From Melieria omissa (taxonomy: Eukaryota; Arthropoda; Insecta; Diptera; Ulidiidae), in NCBI GenBank assembly GCA_963971225.1, contig OZ020267.1:111804163-111868162 (forward strand): a stretch of DNA of 64,000 bases. The letters are read 5' to 3'. A model generated the notes under the pieces. The model was not told the origin of the DNA. It was given only the letters and a program-made list of their open reading frames with translations, and ran no database searches. Below are positions 50,180 through 63,060 of this stretch, piece by piece; position 1 is the first letter of the stretch, and the number at the start of each line of letters is the position of its first letter. The position numbers and the translations under genes were made by a program.

Positions 50180-53100
50180 ATGCAAGTGACAAAAAGTTTC
50201 GCTAGAAATCTTTTGAATGAATTCAAATTTCGTAAATTCGGTTTTCAACACGCACGACAGGAATTATTTTATCGATCGCAGGTAATTACCGTGAAAGACA
50301 TTGGAAAGTGTGAAGAGCTAAATTGGAAGAAAGTTGAATAAAAATATGTATTACATAAGAAATGGACTGATTTTGCCACTGAGAAATGGGCACTGAATTC
50401 TCTGAGAGACTGTTGATATCTGGGTTTATGTAAATAACAAATTCCCCAGTGCAATTTTGTATACTTTTAGTGAAATATTGGAATCATGGTAGTGTTAATG
50501 TTGTACCAATTTACATGGGCGAGGCATATGGAAATGTTAGGAATGTGAAACAGCACTTTCTGCCAGTCTGTGGTTAGAATGATTAGTCATCTGATCATTT
50601 GTCATGCATTTCTCTCGTGTTTTCAGGTTCCATATTTTTGACACAATCTAAGCAGTGTAAACTTGGACTCTTTGGGAGTAGGAAGAGGTTCAAAGAAGTT
50701 AAAAAGATAGATATACAGTGCAATTCACGTCTTGCAGTGCTAAATCAGAGCTTTTGGTCCAGTTCTATTGTACCTACAGATGACATCTTTAAACTTAAAG
50801 CCTCTTCTTCATTGTGTTTAGTTCTTAAAGCGAAACCTTTCTTCTCCTACTGACTTATCTAATTTCGAAGTGGTTTTCCCAGTAAAAATAACATAAGAAA
50901 AAAATAAATTTAATGAAAATAAATAAATCTAAAATAAATAAATATATGAAAAGTGAACTGGTTCACGATATTCAATTTTTATATTAATCTTCTGGTTGCT
51001 AGATTTTTGTTAAAAATCTCTGTGGATATAGTTTCTTTAATTAATTTAATTATTTTCTAATTTTATTTATTTATTTATTTTATTTATTTTATTTATTTTA
51101 TTTATTTTATTTATTTTATTTATTTTATTTATTTTATTTATTTTATTTATTTTATTTATTTTATTTATTTTATTTATTTTATTTATTTTATTTATTTTAT
51201 TTATTTTATTTATTTTATTTATTTTATTTATTTTATTTATTTTATTTATTTTATTTATTTTATTTATTTTATTAATATTATTTTATTTTATTTTATTTTA
51301 TTTTATTTTATTTTATTTTATTTTATTTGATTTTATTTTATTTTATTTTATTTTATTTATTTTCTAATTTAAAAAATTTTTCTTTTCCTTATTTTTCGTT
51401 TTTTTCTTGTATTTTTTTTTACAAAAACACACAAAATTATGTTTTATTACTCGAGCTTTAAAACTGACTAACAAAAATATACAAATATTTTAAATATAAA
51501 AATAATAAAAATATAAATATATATATATACATTGTGACCGAAAAGTTTCCGGAAATTCTCATTTAAAATTCGCGCGCTGTATATTTTTCGATATTTTAAG
51601 TTTCTGTAGGTTGGTAGCACTGTCCTTAATTACTATACCAAAAATGAGCGCGATCTGTCAGACAGTTTGTTTACGGCAGCTGTTGAAACCAGTTCACCTC
51701 AGTAGTGCGTTGCGATTTTGTTGAGAATTTTCTTCAAAATGAGTACCGTGAACAGGTCTCTTTGGACGTGCTTGATCGTGCCAATTCCGATCCAACTTTC
51801 ATGGAACGCATCATAACTGGTGACGAGACATGGGTCTACGAGTACGACATGCAAACAAGCCAACAATCATCGGAATGGAGAGGAAAAGACGAGCCGAAAC
51901 CGAAAAAAACACGCCAAAGTCGCTCGAAAATCAAGGTAATGCTGATTGTTTTCTTCGATATTCGTAGTGTGGTGCATCATGAATTCGTCCCTGAAGGACA
52001 AACAGTCGGTAAAGACTATTATTTGACTGTTTTAAGACGTTTGCTTGAAAATATCCGCCGTAAACGGCCTCAATTGTGGAAGAATGCTCCCTCGCACCGA
52101 GCCAACATTATCAACGATTTTAAGACCAAACATTCAATAAATACCATCGAACAGCCTCCGTATTCACCTGATCTTGCACCGTGTGACTTTTTCCTGTTTC
52201 CCAAACTTAAATTACCACTCAGAGGAACGCGTTTTGAATCAATAGAAGACGTAAAACAGAATTCGCAGAGGGAACTCAAAGCCATACCGGAAAGCGCCTA
52301 TAAAAAATGTTTTGATGATTGGAAGAAACGTTGGCATATGTGTATCGCTTCTAATGGAGCATATTTTGAAGGAGATAAAATAAATATTGATGAAGATTAA
52401 GAATTTTGCGTTTTATTTAAAATTTCCGGAAACTTTTCGGTCACAAGGTATATATTAAAAAAGGTGTTGTTTCACACACAAAATTTATAAAAAAGAGGTT
52501 TCTTCAACTTATGTTAATAAAATTCGCTTTATAAGATATTTATTGCGAATCAAGGAGTTTTTAAGTTTAGGATTCAATTAAAATAACAAATCCTTTCCTG
52601 CATAAATTTCATTCAAACATCAACAACTGGGCATTTAAGTGATTGTTTTTTATTCTTATAAGATCATTTCGCTTCGCTCGACTTATTAGACAACGTTTTA
52701 AAATATAAATAGCTATTATCTATTAAAAACCATTATTTAAATTCCATTCATTGAAATTTCATGCGTTTCTACCATAACAATTAAAAAAAAATTAGTTAAT
52801 TTAATCTAAAATAAAAATGTTTCCAGTGGCAATCGGGCACCCGCAGCATTGTGTACCTCGTCTACCGATGGATTTGGGCCATGTTCTTCATTTGTGTCTT
52901 CGGAGTGTGCTTGGCTTGGCAATTGTCCGATGGCAAACTCTTCATCTTCTTGACAAACTGGGGTATTTTGCTGTGTCTGCTGACGCAGCTCATTGGTGCG
53001 ATTCTGACAACGCGCTGGCACCGCGACAAGTCCGGTGTGCGTGTGGTACTCTGTGATCCGGCCGCCGACGCAAAGGTCGCGCCGCGCACGCCCAAACTGG

Positions 53101-53811
53101 TGCAGCTGTACTGGCTGCTGCACGGCGTGTCGCTGTCGCTGGCGCTCGTCATCACCACCATCTACTGGGCCTTTCTGCATGGGAAAATGAGTAAGTGGAG
53201 CGCCCTTCTATTATTTGCTTTTTTGTATTTTTCCACCAAGTAAATGAAGCTAAACAAATGTGCGGTGGCTTGCGCCGCCTATTCCAGACAAGCCAATGCG
53301 CTTTCCGGTAATAAGCTTCGTTACTCACTGCCTCAATTCGGTGTTTATGCTGGTGGACTTTTTCGTTGTCGCATTTCCGGTGCGCATACTGCACACCGTC
53401 TACTGGATGCTGCTGCCGATTTTTTACTGCCTCTTCACTGTGCTGTACTTCCACTGCGGCGGCACGGACGAGTAAGTAAGCGGCGCGGTGGGCTGCACTC
53501 GTCACCCAGTGAAACAGTTGTGGTGGACTGGTTGCTGGTTGATGTAACATTTGTTTAATTGTGATTAATATCAGTTTGATGGCCATTAAAGTTGAGCGCC
53601 TTTTCCTGTGCACTTTTCCAGATTCGGCCATCATTACGTGTATCCGATATTGGACTGGACGAAACCAGTTCGCGGTGTGATTACGTTTGCCGGTGTTTTC
53701 TGTCTGTATGTGATCTATGCGATCGTTTTGTTTTGCCTCGCCAAATTTCGACGCTATCTGGCACGCACTCTCAGCGTTATGGGCAGTCCACACTCGGTCG
53801 GCCTAATTTAG
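50180..53811 (+). CDS. rolling-stone-family membrane protein, paralog 3
   Basis: Four exons: 50180-50281, 52827-53190, 53288-53471 and 53622-53811, giving 279 residues. Exon 1 codes MQVTKSFARNLLNEFKFRKF to YRSQ, and exon 2 resumes with WQSGTRSIVYLVYRW, exactly the family SQ/WQ junction (CAG/GTAATT, TTTCCAG). Later blocks: GKLFIFLTNWGILLCLL, a 16-residue insertion relative to the other two (TRWHRDKSGVRVVLCDP region), LALVITTIYWAFL, LVDFFVVAFPVRILHTVYWM and PILDWTKPVRG, then a longer C-terminal tail. About six helices. An in-frame ATG at 50132 would add 16 residues. It lacks the intron that paralogs 1 and 2 have before the third helix. Intron 1 (2.5 kb) carries an AT repeat and a mariner derivative. 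Which of the three is rost itself cannot be decided by eye. Confidence 0.88.
51062..51360. repeat. ATTTATTTT / ATTTT tandem repeat
   Basis: About 210 bases of a 9-base unit (ATTTATTTT) followed after about 51276 by about 80 bases of a 5-base unit (ATTTT). It lies in intron 1 of paralog 3, 170 bases before a mariner insertion. Confidence 0.95.
51530..52448 (+). mobile_element. mariner derivative, 919 bp
   Basis: Terminal inverted repeats of at least 26 exact bases (TTGTGACCGAAAAGTTTCCG from 51532, complement ending at 52446), with TA at 51528-51529 and 52449-52450. It is about 370 bases shorter than a full mariner because the N-terminal DNA-binding region of the transposase is missing. It lies in intron 1 of rolling-stone paralog 3, in the same orientation. 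Confidence 0.93.
51801..52400 (+). pseudogene. mariner transposase core, open but lacking key parts
   Basis: Uninterrupted frame of 199 residues from the first ATG (open from 51705). It has the first catalytic block (IITGDETWVYEYD), VHHEFVPEGQTV, the third-Asp block (QPPYSPDLAPCDFFLF) and the C-terminal end (SNGAYFEGDKINIDED). Two losses: the N-terminal helix-turn-helix domains, and about nine residues between RPQLWKN and APSHRAN that normally contain HHDN, the second catalytic Asp. It cannot cut DNA by the DD34D mechanism. The frame has nevertheless stayed open. Confidence 0.88.
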
Positions 53812-53915
53812 TGACCAGTGAATGAAAATTACTGCTACCATTGAACGATTTTAATATACTTGAAAATAATTGTCTACCAAATATGTACGTAATGAGTGAT
53901 AGTCTTTGTTCCTTA

Positions 53916-53921
53916 AATAAA
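53916..53921 (+). terminator. paralog 3 polyadenylation signal
   Basis: AATAAA about 105 bases after the stop codon. No strong GT-rich element was checked downstream, so the assignment is probable only. Confidence 0.5.
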
Positions 53922-54189
53922 TTTTCAGCCTAAACATTATGCAAAATATAACATTTCATATTTTACAAAAATCTACAATCTGTGCTAAATATTTGAAGAT
54001 GTGTAAGTATGTCTTTCAGATGTATGTATGTGTGTTGAGGGAGAAAGGTAAAACTTGTATCAAGACTACGTTAGGTTGATTAGTAGACAGCCTGCTGAAA
54101 TTTTACTTAAGCGCAAGAAATTGGATTATAGTGATTTTTTTTTAATGAAGCGGCTCACCTTTTTGCAGCGTTGATAAAAATTAAATTCA

Positions 54190-56930
54190 ACAAGAATCAG
54201 AATAAGAACCGGGATCAGGACCAGATCAACACTAATACCAGGGAAATGACCAAGATGAGAGAATATGAGGACTTAAGCCAAGAATAAAGCTTAGATTTCG
54301 TGTAAGACTTAAACCAAGATCTAGAGTTGGAGTTGGAGTTGGACTTAAACTTAGACTAATACTAAGACTAAGACTAAGACTAAGATTAAGACTAAGGCTA
54401 AGACTAAGACTAAGACTAAGACTAAGACTAAGACTAAGACTAAGACTAAGACTAAAACTAAGACTAAGACTAAGACTAAGACTAAGACTAAGACTAAGAC
54501 TAAGACTAAGACTAAGACTAAGACTAAGACTAAGACTAAGACTAAGACTAAGACTAAGACTAAGAATAAGACTAAGACTAAGACTAAGACTAAGACTAAG
54601 ACTAAGACTAAGACTAAGACTAAGACTAAGACTAAGACTAAGACTAAGACTAAGACTAAGACTAAGACTAAGACTAAGACTAAGACTAAGACTAAGACTA
54701 AGACTAAGACTAAGATTCAGACTAAGACTAAGACTAAGACTAAGACTAAGACTAAGACTAAGACTAAGACTAAGACTAAGACTAAGACTAAGACTAAGAC
54801 TAAGACTAAGACTAAGACTAAGACTAAGATTAAGACTAAGACTAAGACTAAGACTAAGACTAAGACTAAGACTAAGACTAAGACTAAGACTAAGACTATG
54901 ACTAAGACTAAGACTAAGACTAAGACTAAGACTAAGATTAAGACTAAGACTAAGACTAAGACTAAGACTAAGACTAAGACTAAGACTAAGACTAAGACTA
55001 AGACTAAGACTAAGACTAAGACTAAGACTAAGACTAAGACTAAGACTAAGACTAAGACTAAGACTAAGACTAAGACTAAGACTAAGACTAAGACTAAGAC
55101 TAAGACTAAGACTAAGACTAAGACTAAGACTAAGACTAAGACTAAGACTAAGACTAAGACTAAGACTAAGACTAAGACTAAGACTAAGACTAAGACTAAG
55201 ACTAAGACTAAGACTAAGACTAAGACTAAGACTAAGACTAAGACTAAGACTAAGACTAAGACTAAGACTAAGACTAAGACTAAGACTAAGACTAAGACTA
55301 AGACTAAGACTAAGACTAAGACTAAGACTAAGACTAAGACTAAGACTAAGACTAAGACTAAGACTAAGACTAAAACTAAGACTAAGACTAAGACTAAGAC
55401 TAAGACTAAGACTAAGACTAAGACTAAGACTAAGACTAAGACTAAGACTAAGACTAAGATTCAGACTAAGACTAAGACTAAGACTAAGATTAAGACTAAG
55501 ACTAAGACTAAGACTAAGACTAAGACTAAGACTAAGACTAAGACTAAGACTAAGACTAAGACTAAGACTAAGACTAAGACTAAGACTAAGACTAAGACTA
55601 AGACTAAGACTAAGACTAAGACTAAGACTAAGACTAAGACTAAGACTAAGACTAAGACTAAGACTAAGACTAAGACTAAGACTAAGACTAAGACTAAGAC
55701 TAAGACTAAGACTAAGACTAAGACTAAGACTAAGACTAAGACTAAGACTAAGACTAAGACTAAGACTAAGACTAAGACTAAGACTAAGACTAAGACTAAG
55801 ACTAAGACTAAGACTAAGACTAAGACTAAGACTAAGACTAAGACTAAGACTAAGACTAAGACTAAGACTAAGACTAAGACTATGACTAAGACTAAGACTA
55901 AGACTAAGACTAAGACTAAGACTAAGACTAAGACTAAGACTAAGACTAAGACTAAGACTAAGACTAAGACTAAGACTAAGACTAAGACTAAGACTAAGAC
56001 TAAGACTAAGACTAAGACTAAGACTAAGACTAAGACTAAGACTAAGACTAAGACTAAGACTAAGACTAAGACTAAGACTAAGACTAAGACTAAGACTAAG
56101 ACTAAGACTAAGACTAAGACTAAGACTAAGACTAAGACTAAGACTAAGACTAAGACTAAGACTAAGACTAAGACTAAGACTAAGACTAAGACTAAGACTA
56201 AGACTAAGACTAAGACTAAGACTAAGACTAAGACTAAGACTAAGACTAAGACTAAGACTAAGACTAAGACTAAGACTAAGACTAAGACTAAGACTAAGAC
56301 TAAGACTAAGACTAAGACTAAGACTAAGACTAAGACTAAGACTAAGACTAAGACTAAGACTAAGACTAAGACTAAGACTAAGACTAAGACTAAGACTAAG
56401 ACTAAGACTAAGACTAAGACTAAGACTAAGACTAAGACTAAGACTAAGACTAAGACTAAGACTAAGACTAAGACTAAGACTAAGACTAAGACTAAGACTA
56501 AGACTAAGACTAAGACTAAGACTAAGACTAAAACTAAAACTAAGACTAAGACTAAGACTAAGACTAAGACTAAGACTAAGACTAAGACTAAGACTAAGAC
56601 TAAGACTAAGACTAAGACTAAGACTAAGACTAAGACTAAGACTAAGACTAAGACTAAGACTAAGACTAAGACTAAGACTAAGACTAAGACTAAGACTAAG
56701 ACTAAGACTAAGACTAAGACTAAGACTAAGACTAAGACTAAGACTTAGACTTAGACTTAGACTTAGACTTAGACTTAGAGTTAGACTTAGACTTAGATTT
56801 AGACTTAGACTTAGACTTAGACTTAGACTCAGACTTAGATTGAGACTTAGAATTAGACTTCTACACTTAGAGTTGGACCTGGACTTGGACTTAAACCAAG
56901 CTTAGGAAATGACTATGATAAAAATCAACA
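54190..56930. repeat. giant ACTAAG hexanucleotide satellite
   Basis: From about 54355 to 56743 it is nearly perfect (ACTAAG)n, about 398 units. Rare variants are scattered through it (ATTAAG, ATTCAG, ACTATG, AATAAG, AAACTAAA). From about 56742 to 56838 the unit changes to ACTTAG. On both sides the repeat decays into degenerate hexamers (54190-54354 and 56839-56930). The 616-residue Lys-Thr frame it contains is a consequence of the repeat, not a gene. It lies downstream of rolling-stone paralog 3. Confidence 0.97.
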
Positions 56931-59900
56931 CAAGCAGCACAAGGACTGACCAAGATTAAACCAAAACTCAAGACTAGAACTAGTTCCAAACCTTGCAACA
57001 TATTCATTCCACAATGTTTTCCATTACAACTTTTCCCAACACTTACCCCAACCAATACACATACCTCAACCTACAACTTATTAAATTTTAACCACCCATA
57101 AATTTATGATACCCATTCAGCCGCACAATACTTAAGCTTCACTCGGCGACACTTTCGGTTTCATTGCACATAAATAAATAAATAAACAACACAAAAACCG
57201 CAACACAAAATCGCCTTGAAAGCAAACGATCACAATTAATCAATATTAACCAATTAAAAGCTCATTTTAAGCCCACACTCATATGTGGCTCTAAGCAGCC
57301 AGTCGATCGAACGTGATCCCATCATTAGCCACTTCCGATTGTGGCTACAATGTTGCCTGTGTTTATGTTTTGTTGAATGGAAAGATTATTTGTTGTTGCA
57401 ACCGGCCCACAACTTGGTGATTTATTGTTTTTGTTTGAGTCTCTGCACTATCGAATTGTGTAATTTAATCGCTGCACAGCGACCCCTGGCACTTCAATTA
57501 ATCGCACATTGCATCGAGTGCAATTCGCTGTTACTGCTGCCGCTGCTGGTGTGTCGTCAGCAGCGCAACGATTGCAGTGTGCGGCATGGTTATTGTTTCT
57601 CGAGGCTCATTGGGTTTTGGTGTGAGACCCTGGTGTGGTCGTTGCTTGACGTAGCGTGCAGACGCGCCGTAGTTGGCTGTGCTCTTTGGCTCTCACGCTC
57701 TCTGCGATTCGATCACCTGTGAAACTTGTCCGTCGTATTGTTGTAATCTTTCTCACGTTTAACGTTCACTTTGCAGGAAAACGGTTGTGACAACGGCTGT
57801 GGCTTCTTCGGGCATTGCTCTACAATAATTTTCAAAAGTATGCTCAGTTTAACAGAGATGAATGGTTTGAGGAGGATATTAAATTAAAAGTTTACTTGTC
57901 CTGAAACTATTTTGATTATTAATTTTCTTCTTAAATTCACAGATAAATTATTGCATGACTCCAACCGAACCAAGCAGCATGGAGCGTGCACACAGAGGCG
58001 GTACGAGTACAACTGGAGCTCAGCATTGCAATCATGCCTGAGTAGCGTTCGTAGCGCTGTCAAGCTGCTCTCGCAGCGCGATCGTTGGCGCTGCCGTGGA
58101 AGTAACCACCTCAGCGTCATTAACATGTGGCTAACATCGTTATCGCCATCACCGACGACGACGACGTTGACGTACTACTAACAGTCGCAGCAGCCGCCGA
58201 ACGCCGGAGCAGCAACAGCAACAGCAGCAGCAGACGTTTCAACTCCGTGGGGCGGTGAGGTATGGATCAGTTGAATATCGACAGCGACGGTGGGCGGTTG
58301 CGTGTGTTGCTTGGCAATTGATTCTAGTTTTGTTTGGCATCGGTGCGGCCAACAGTTTTGGTGCCGTGTTGCGTGCGTGCTGCGTTCGTTGAACGTTCTT
58401 GATCGTGTTGCCAATTTTTTATTTGTTAGATTTTTTCCGCTTGAGCGGCGAGTGTGCGCGCTGCGGTGAAGCGCAACACTAGTTAAACCACATACTGGCA
58501 ATTGCGTTTGTTGTTGGTGGTGGTGTTTTAGTGTGTTGGCCATAGTTGTAGCTTAATTGGCCAACATCTAATTTGGCCCAAAAGCGCAAATGTGATTTGT
58601 TGCAGTCGAGCGCAACGCGAACGCGAACGTGAATGCAAATGCAGCGAGCCATTTTGCAGGTAATTGACCCATTTCGTTGTTGTTGTAATTATTGTTGGTG
58701 TTGTCTGCAAATTCAGTGTTGTTTGTTGCTAATTTTTTGGCAACGGTGATAATGTGTGTCGCAAAAATACCAACGTGTTCCGAAAAAAAATGACGATTTG
58801 TTCTGCTTCTTCTTCGAATTACTGTCCTCCCTTTTGTTCCTTTCGTGCTGCCTAGCGGCTCTTTCTAATGATATCTGACAACTTTGGAGTTTTTGTTTGT
58901 GTTTGCCGTTGTTGTTGTCAAGCGTTGCTAATATTGTTGGCAACCGTATGAAACGTGTCTGATTGTCGTTGTTGTTTTTGTTTATTTTGCAATAAATACG
59001 ATATGGTTTAATTGTTTGCCTCAAGGCAAAGCGACGCTTGAATGGCGTTTGGTGTGTCCCAAAGACGCTAACAGAAAAACCGAAAAAATGTTACTACAAG
59101 CAAATTCAACAAGAAACGCGCAAATAAAGAACTGAAAAAAATAAAAAAAATAAATAAAACTGGCAACAAAAGTAAAGTTAATTTAACTTGAAGCCGCCCT
59201 CCTGTGGCTGCTTAAAAATTCTAAGCAAAGTGAAAAGCATTTTGACGCGTTTGCAAAGCGCATGCGCGCGCCTGCAAATCAATGTGAGTGTGCTGTGTGT
59301 CTGTGTGTGCGTGTGCCAAAAGCCAGTCAACCCAAAAATTGCTAAGCGACAGCAAAGAAAGATAAATAAATAATTGTCCATTGAATTTTAATGCGTTGCT
59401 GTTGAACTTTTTCGATTTTCGATCGCTTCGAGTTGTTAAATTTTATTTCGAATATGATTTTGCATGTTTTTGTTGCCCGGAAGTGTTACTAACACAAACG
59501 GTTGTTGGCGCTTTTATGGCTTAAAAAATAAAATCAAAAAATGTTTGTTGAGCAAAATTTTGTATTTCAGTCTTTGCGAATTTCGCTACAATCGAGATAT
59601 AAATAATTCATTTTACTTCACTTCATTAACGTCACCATATGCCACAAATGTGGGGAATACTGAATTTCATTATGGCCAAAAATAAACAAACGAAGAAGAA
59701 GCAGCAAAGCCACAAAATTCAAGTTGGACACGCGAAGTGTTTCCCAAATGCGTTTAAATTCAAGACTTCATTCAAAATAATTGGCTATGTGAGAGATGTG
59801 GATTTGTTGTTGTTTTTGTTGGAGCTGTTGTTGAATTAACAACGACAGCATCAGAATTTCTGTCAGGTAGTCAATAGACTGCCGCCAGCACTGAGGTTGA

Positions 59901-62440
59901 CTTAGCGAGCTAATAAAATAATAATTAAACAAATATGTATGTACTCGTACATTTGTCAGTATGTATGGCTACAACTGCGTCTAAAAGCCGCTTTGATACT
60001 TTGTGCTGACTTTGTTATTCACACAACTAATGTTCCCGGATCTACCTGCCTAACCAAATGGAAACCGTGTTGAGGTTCTCTTAACAAAAAAGTGAAAAGA
60101 GAAGATAGCATTATTAATTTTGAGCGGCTGTTCCCAGACTATGCGTGCACACAGTGGCTGTCAGGTATGACAGCGTGTTTATCTATTATCGATTTATCAC
60201 TGGCGATCTTCTTGGTTGCCTGGTTCCTTTTAAAAGGCGTGGAAGTGGGGAAGAGAGCAATGCTTTGCAATAGAAGTAAGAGTGATACGCCTTGGGAAAA
60301 GAGTTTACAAAGTGTGTAAGGCAACGTGTAATCTTATAAGGATACTTCTGGCGGCCATTTGATCTATCTTGATATGTTAACAGAGATCTTAATGATGGGT
60401 GTTTGAGAAGGGCAAAAGCAGCTGGGGCTATATCAGCTGGCTTGTAGAATGAACTGTCAAAAAGAGATACAACAAATTAAGCACTCACCTTCTAACAATT
60501 AACATCTAACTTAAGTGTGTGTAAAGTAATAAAATTTCCAAATTCAATTTATTTTTTAATAATGATGTTTGTGGTATGAACTGTAATTGAATTGTCTAAA
60601 TTCAATTTATTTTTTAATATTTATATTTTTGGTAGGAATTGTATAAATAACATAACTTGTTTCAAATATTCTTATTTAGTACCATTGAGGTTCAAGTTTT
60701 GTTGCAAGATTTTATAATTAATGATAATTATAAATTTGTTCAAGTATTCAGTGACAATGTCGCATTAGCGAGTTAAGTATAGAACAATCAACATTTAAGT
60801 TTTATTGACGAAAGCAATTAACAACACTGACATAAAAGGAACAAAAGTCAAAGAAACCTGAATGGCCATTATTAAATTTTTTAGTTTATTATGAAATTAA
60901 TTATAAAAGTTTGCTTTTAGGAAAAATACTGAAGTCATCATCTTTAAAGTGCCAGAATTTAAAATTAAAATCTTAAAAAATATTTTTTTAGAAGATTTAA
61001 AGATCAACAGAAGTGAAATAAGTCAAGCAGATAATTCTCGAACTGTTTATCCCTCTAATTTCTTTAGAAGAGATTGTTTTAAACATCAACACACACACAG
61101 ATCAAATGTGTTTTGCAGTTAATGCTATTCTGATCTGTTACTGGAATCTGTATATATGTATATGCCAATACTCTTGCCACCTGTATTTTAGCAGTTATAT
61201 CAATTAGATGTGAAAATTGAGTTTAAAACTAAACCGTCCAAAAGCAGCCTGAGGACTTAGAGAGTTAACATCTCATACATACTAATACATGTGTACCTGT
61301 GCATTTACCCACACATGTGTAAGTTTGATGCAATTCCAAAAATAAGAAATGGATGCGAGTTTTATTCAATTCCAAAAATAAGAATATGAAACCGTTTGCA
61401 TTTAATTTAAACTGGAATTGTAAACATTTCATTTTCTGACTTTGAGCGAGTCTGCTTTTATTTTGAAATTCTCTGAATGTAATTTCAGGCCTTTCGAAAT
61501 TGTCTTTGCACTTCTCGGCCGCAGTCGTTGGTAAATTTGGCGCAACTGGTTTTTTGTGTCAGCCCCATTAAGTGTTAATGTTATTGTTGTTCATATGTTT
61601 TTACTTAAGATAAGATAAAATATTCACATTGCTGCAGATGAACACAAACTGAGTTCAGTTGAATTGCAAGCACCGAGTAATTTGATAATTAAAGTGGAAG
61701 TGTTGCACTTTACGGTCAAGTGTTTTTGTTTTAGTGCAAACATTACAATTTTGTAGTTGTAAAAATTTTTGAAAAGACTGCTAATTTTTTTACCTGAAAG
61801 TATACATAAAGCAGAAGACCCAAGGACATGAGAAGAGGTTGGTTGATTATGCATTTTTTGCATGCAACTACGAGAAGACTGGGCAAAGCTCGAACCTAGT
61901 CCCAAAAATACCCTTGTTATCATCACAATGCCTGATGTTTATATGCCATCGAAAGTGCACTTGAACTGGCTGATAAAAGCAAATCATATTAGCTATAGAC
62001 ATGAGCCATTTGGTGCACCCCAAAGCAATCAAAATTATCAAAAGCAATTCATATTTGCTAATAATACTTGTCTTATTACCAATTAAAAGCGTATAAAAAA
62101 TTATTGAACAATTTTTTATGGCACTAACGATGTCAAGTACGTGAGTAGACATGATTTTTTAATGACCTACACAGGCAGTTTTGTAACGCCTATAAGAAGG
62201 CGTGGACCATGCAGTAAAGTTTATGTGAGTATTTGTTAATAGTAAAGCTTGGCAAATCGATTTGTCTACATGGGTTAATAAACAAACGTCTAACTGCCTG
62301 CTAGTATGCGTTTGTAAATATACCTTTACTGTTTATTTAACTGCCCGTTAATTGATACTTTAGACCATAAACCGATTTTTAAGACCATTTTTATGTTCGT
62401 TCTTATCTTTTCATACCTCCATCTTCCTTCGTCTATTTAG
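56931..62440. other. long region with no gene recognised
   Basis: 57100-59900 is GC-richer and has CAG/CAA runs (58200-58235), GT runs (59285-59320) and several accidental ORFs (57285-57722, 58178-58543, 57912-58181) with no family resemblance. It could be promoter or untranslated exon sequence of a gene lying beyond the window. 59900-62400 is AT-rich and empty to the eye. Confidence 0.45.
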
Positions 62441-62499
62441 CATTATGTTCGTTTTTTCCGTACCTTCTTTTTTCCATCCGTACAACCATTTATTCAGCC

Positions 62500-63060
62500 T
62501 TGCGCCCACTATTTCTACATACTTCTTTCCACCATTCGTCGATCTATACGTCTGTCTACTTACCCATATCGTTCTATTTTTCACTTCGTACGTCGAAAGA
62601 CGTACAGCTTTCTGTCCATCTATACATCCATCTATCGAGCCTTTTCTCCATACTTTTTTCTTACATTTCGTCCGTTCGTCGACCTGTACGTTTGTTTGTC
62701 TATCCATACTTCCTCCTATTGAGCCTTCGTTCACATATTTCTCCATACTTCTGTCTTACATTTCGTCCGTTCGTCGTCCTGTACGTCTGTCTGCCTATCC
62801 TACTTATTTCCACTTATTTCTTCATACTTCTGTTTTACACTTCGTCCGTTCAGCGATCTGTACGTCTGTCTGCCTATCCATACATCCCCCTATCGAGCCT
62901 TTCGTTCATTTATATCTCCATACTTTTTTCTTACATTCGTCCTGTACGTCTGTCTGCCCATCCACTTATTTCTCTATACTTCTATCTAACACTTCGTCTG
63001 TTCATTGATCTATACGTGGGTCTGCCTTTTCATACGTTCAACTACCCATGCAGACCTCTG
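62500..63060. repeat. degenerate pyrimidine-rich minisatellite
   Basis: Repeated blocks of roughly 55-100 bases, each with a TTACAYTTCGTCCGTTCG-like start, CTGTACGTCTGTCTGCC and a CCATACTTCT-type end (for example at about 62662, 62756, 62832, 62931 and 62987). The plus strand is strongly pyrimidine-rich from about 62400 to 63260, which keeps several frames open by composition (the longest is 62500-63204); these are not genes. Confidence 0.85.

Noticed and set aside
54898..56748. 616-residue (Lys-Thr)n open frame
   Set aside because: It is only the translation of the ACTAAG satellite; any frame without a stop in a six-base unit stays open. No start context, splice sites or non-repeat domain.
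57285..57722. 145-residue Cys/Leu-rich ORF
   Set aside because: Begins at a non-ATG codon, has no family resemblance, and overlaps nothing supporting expression.
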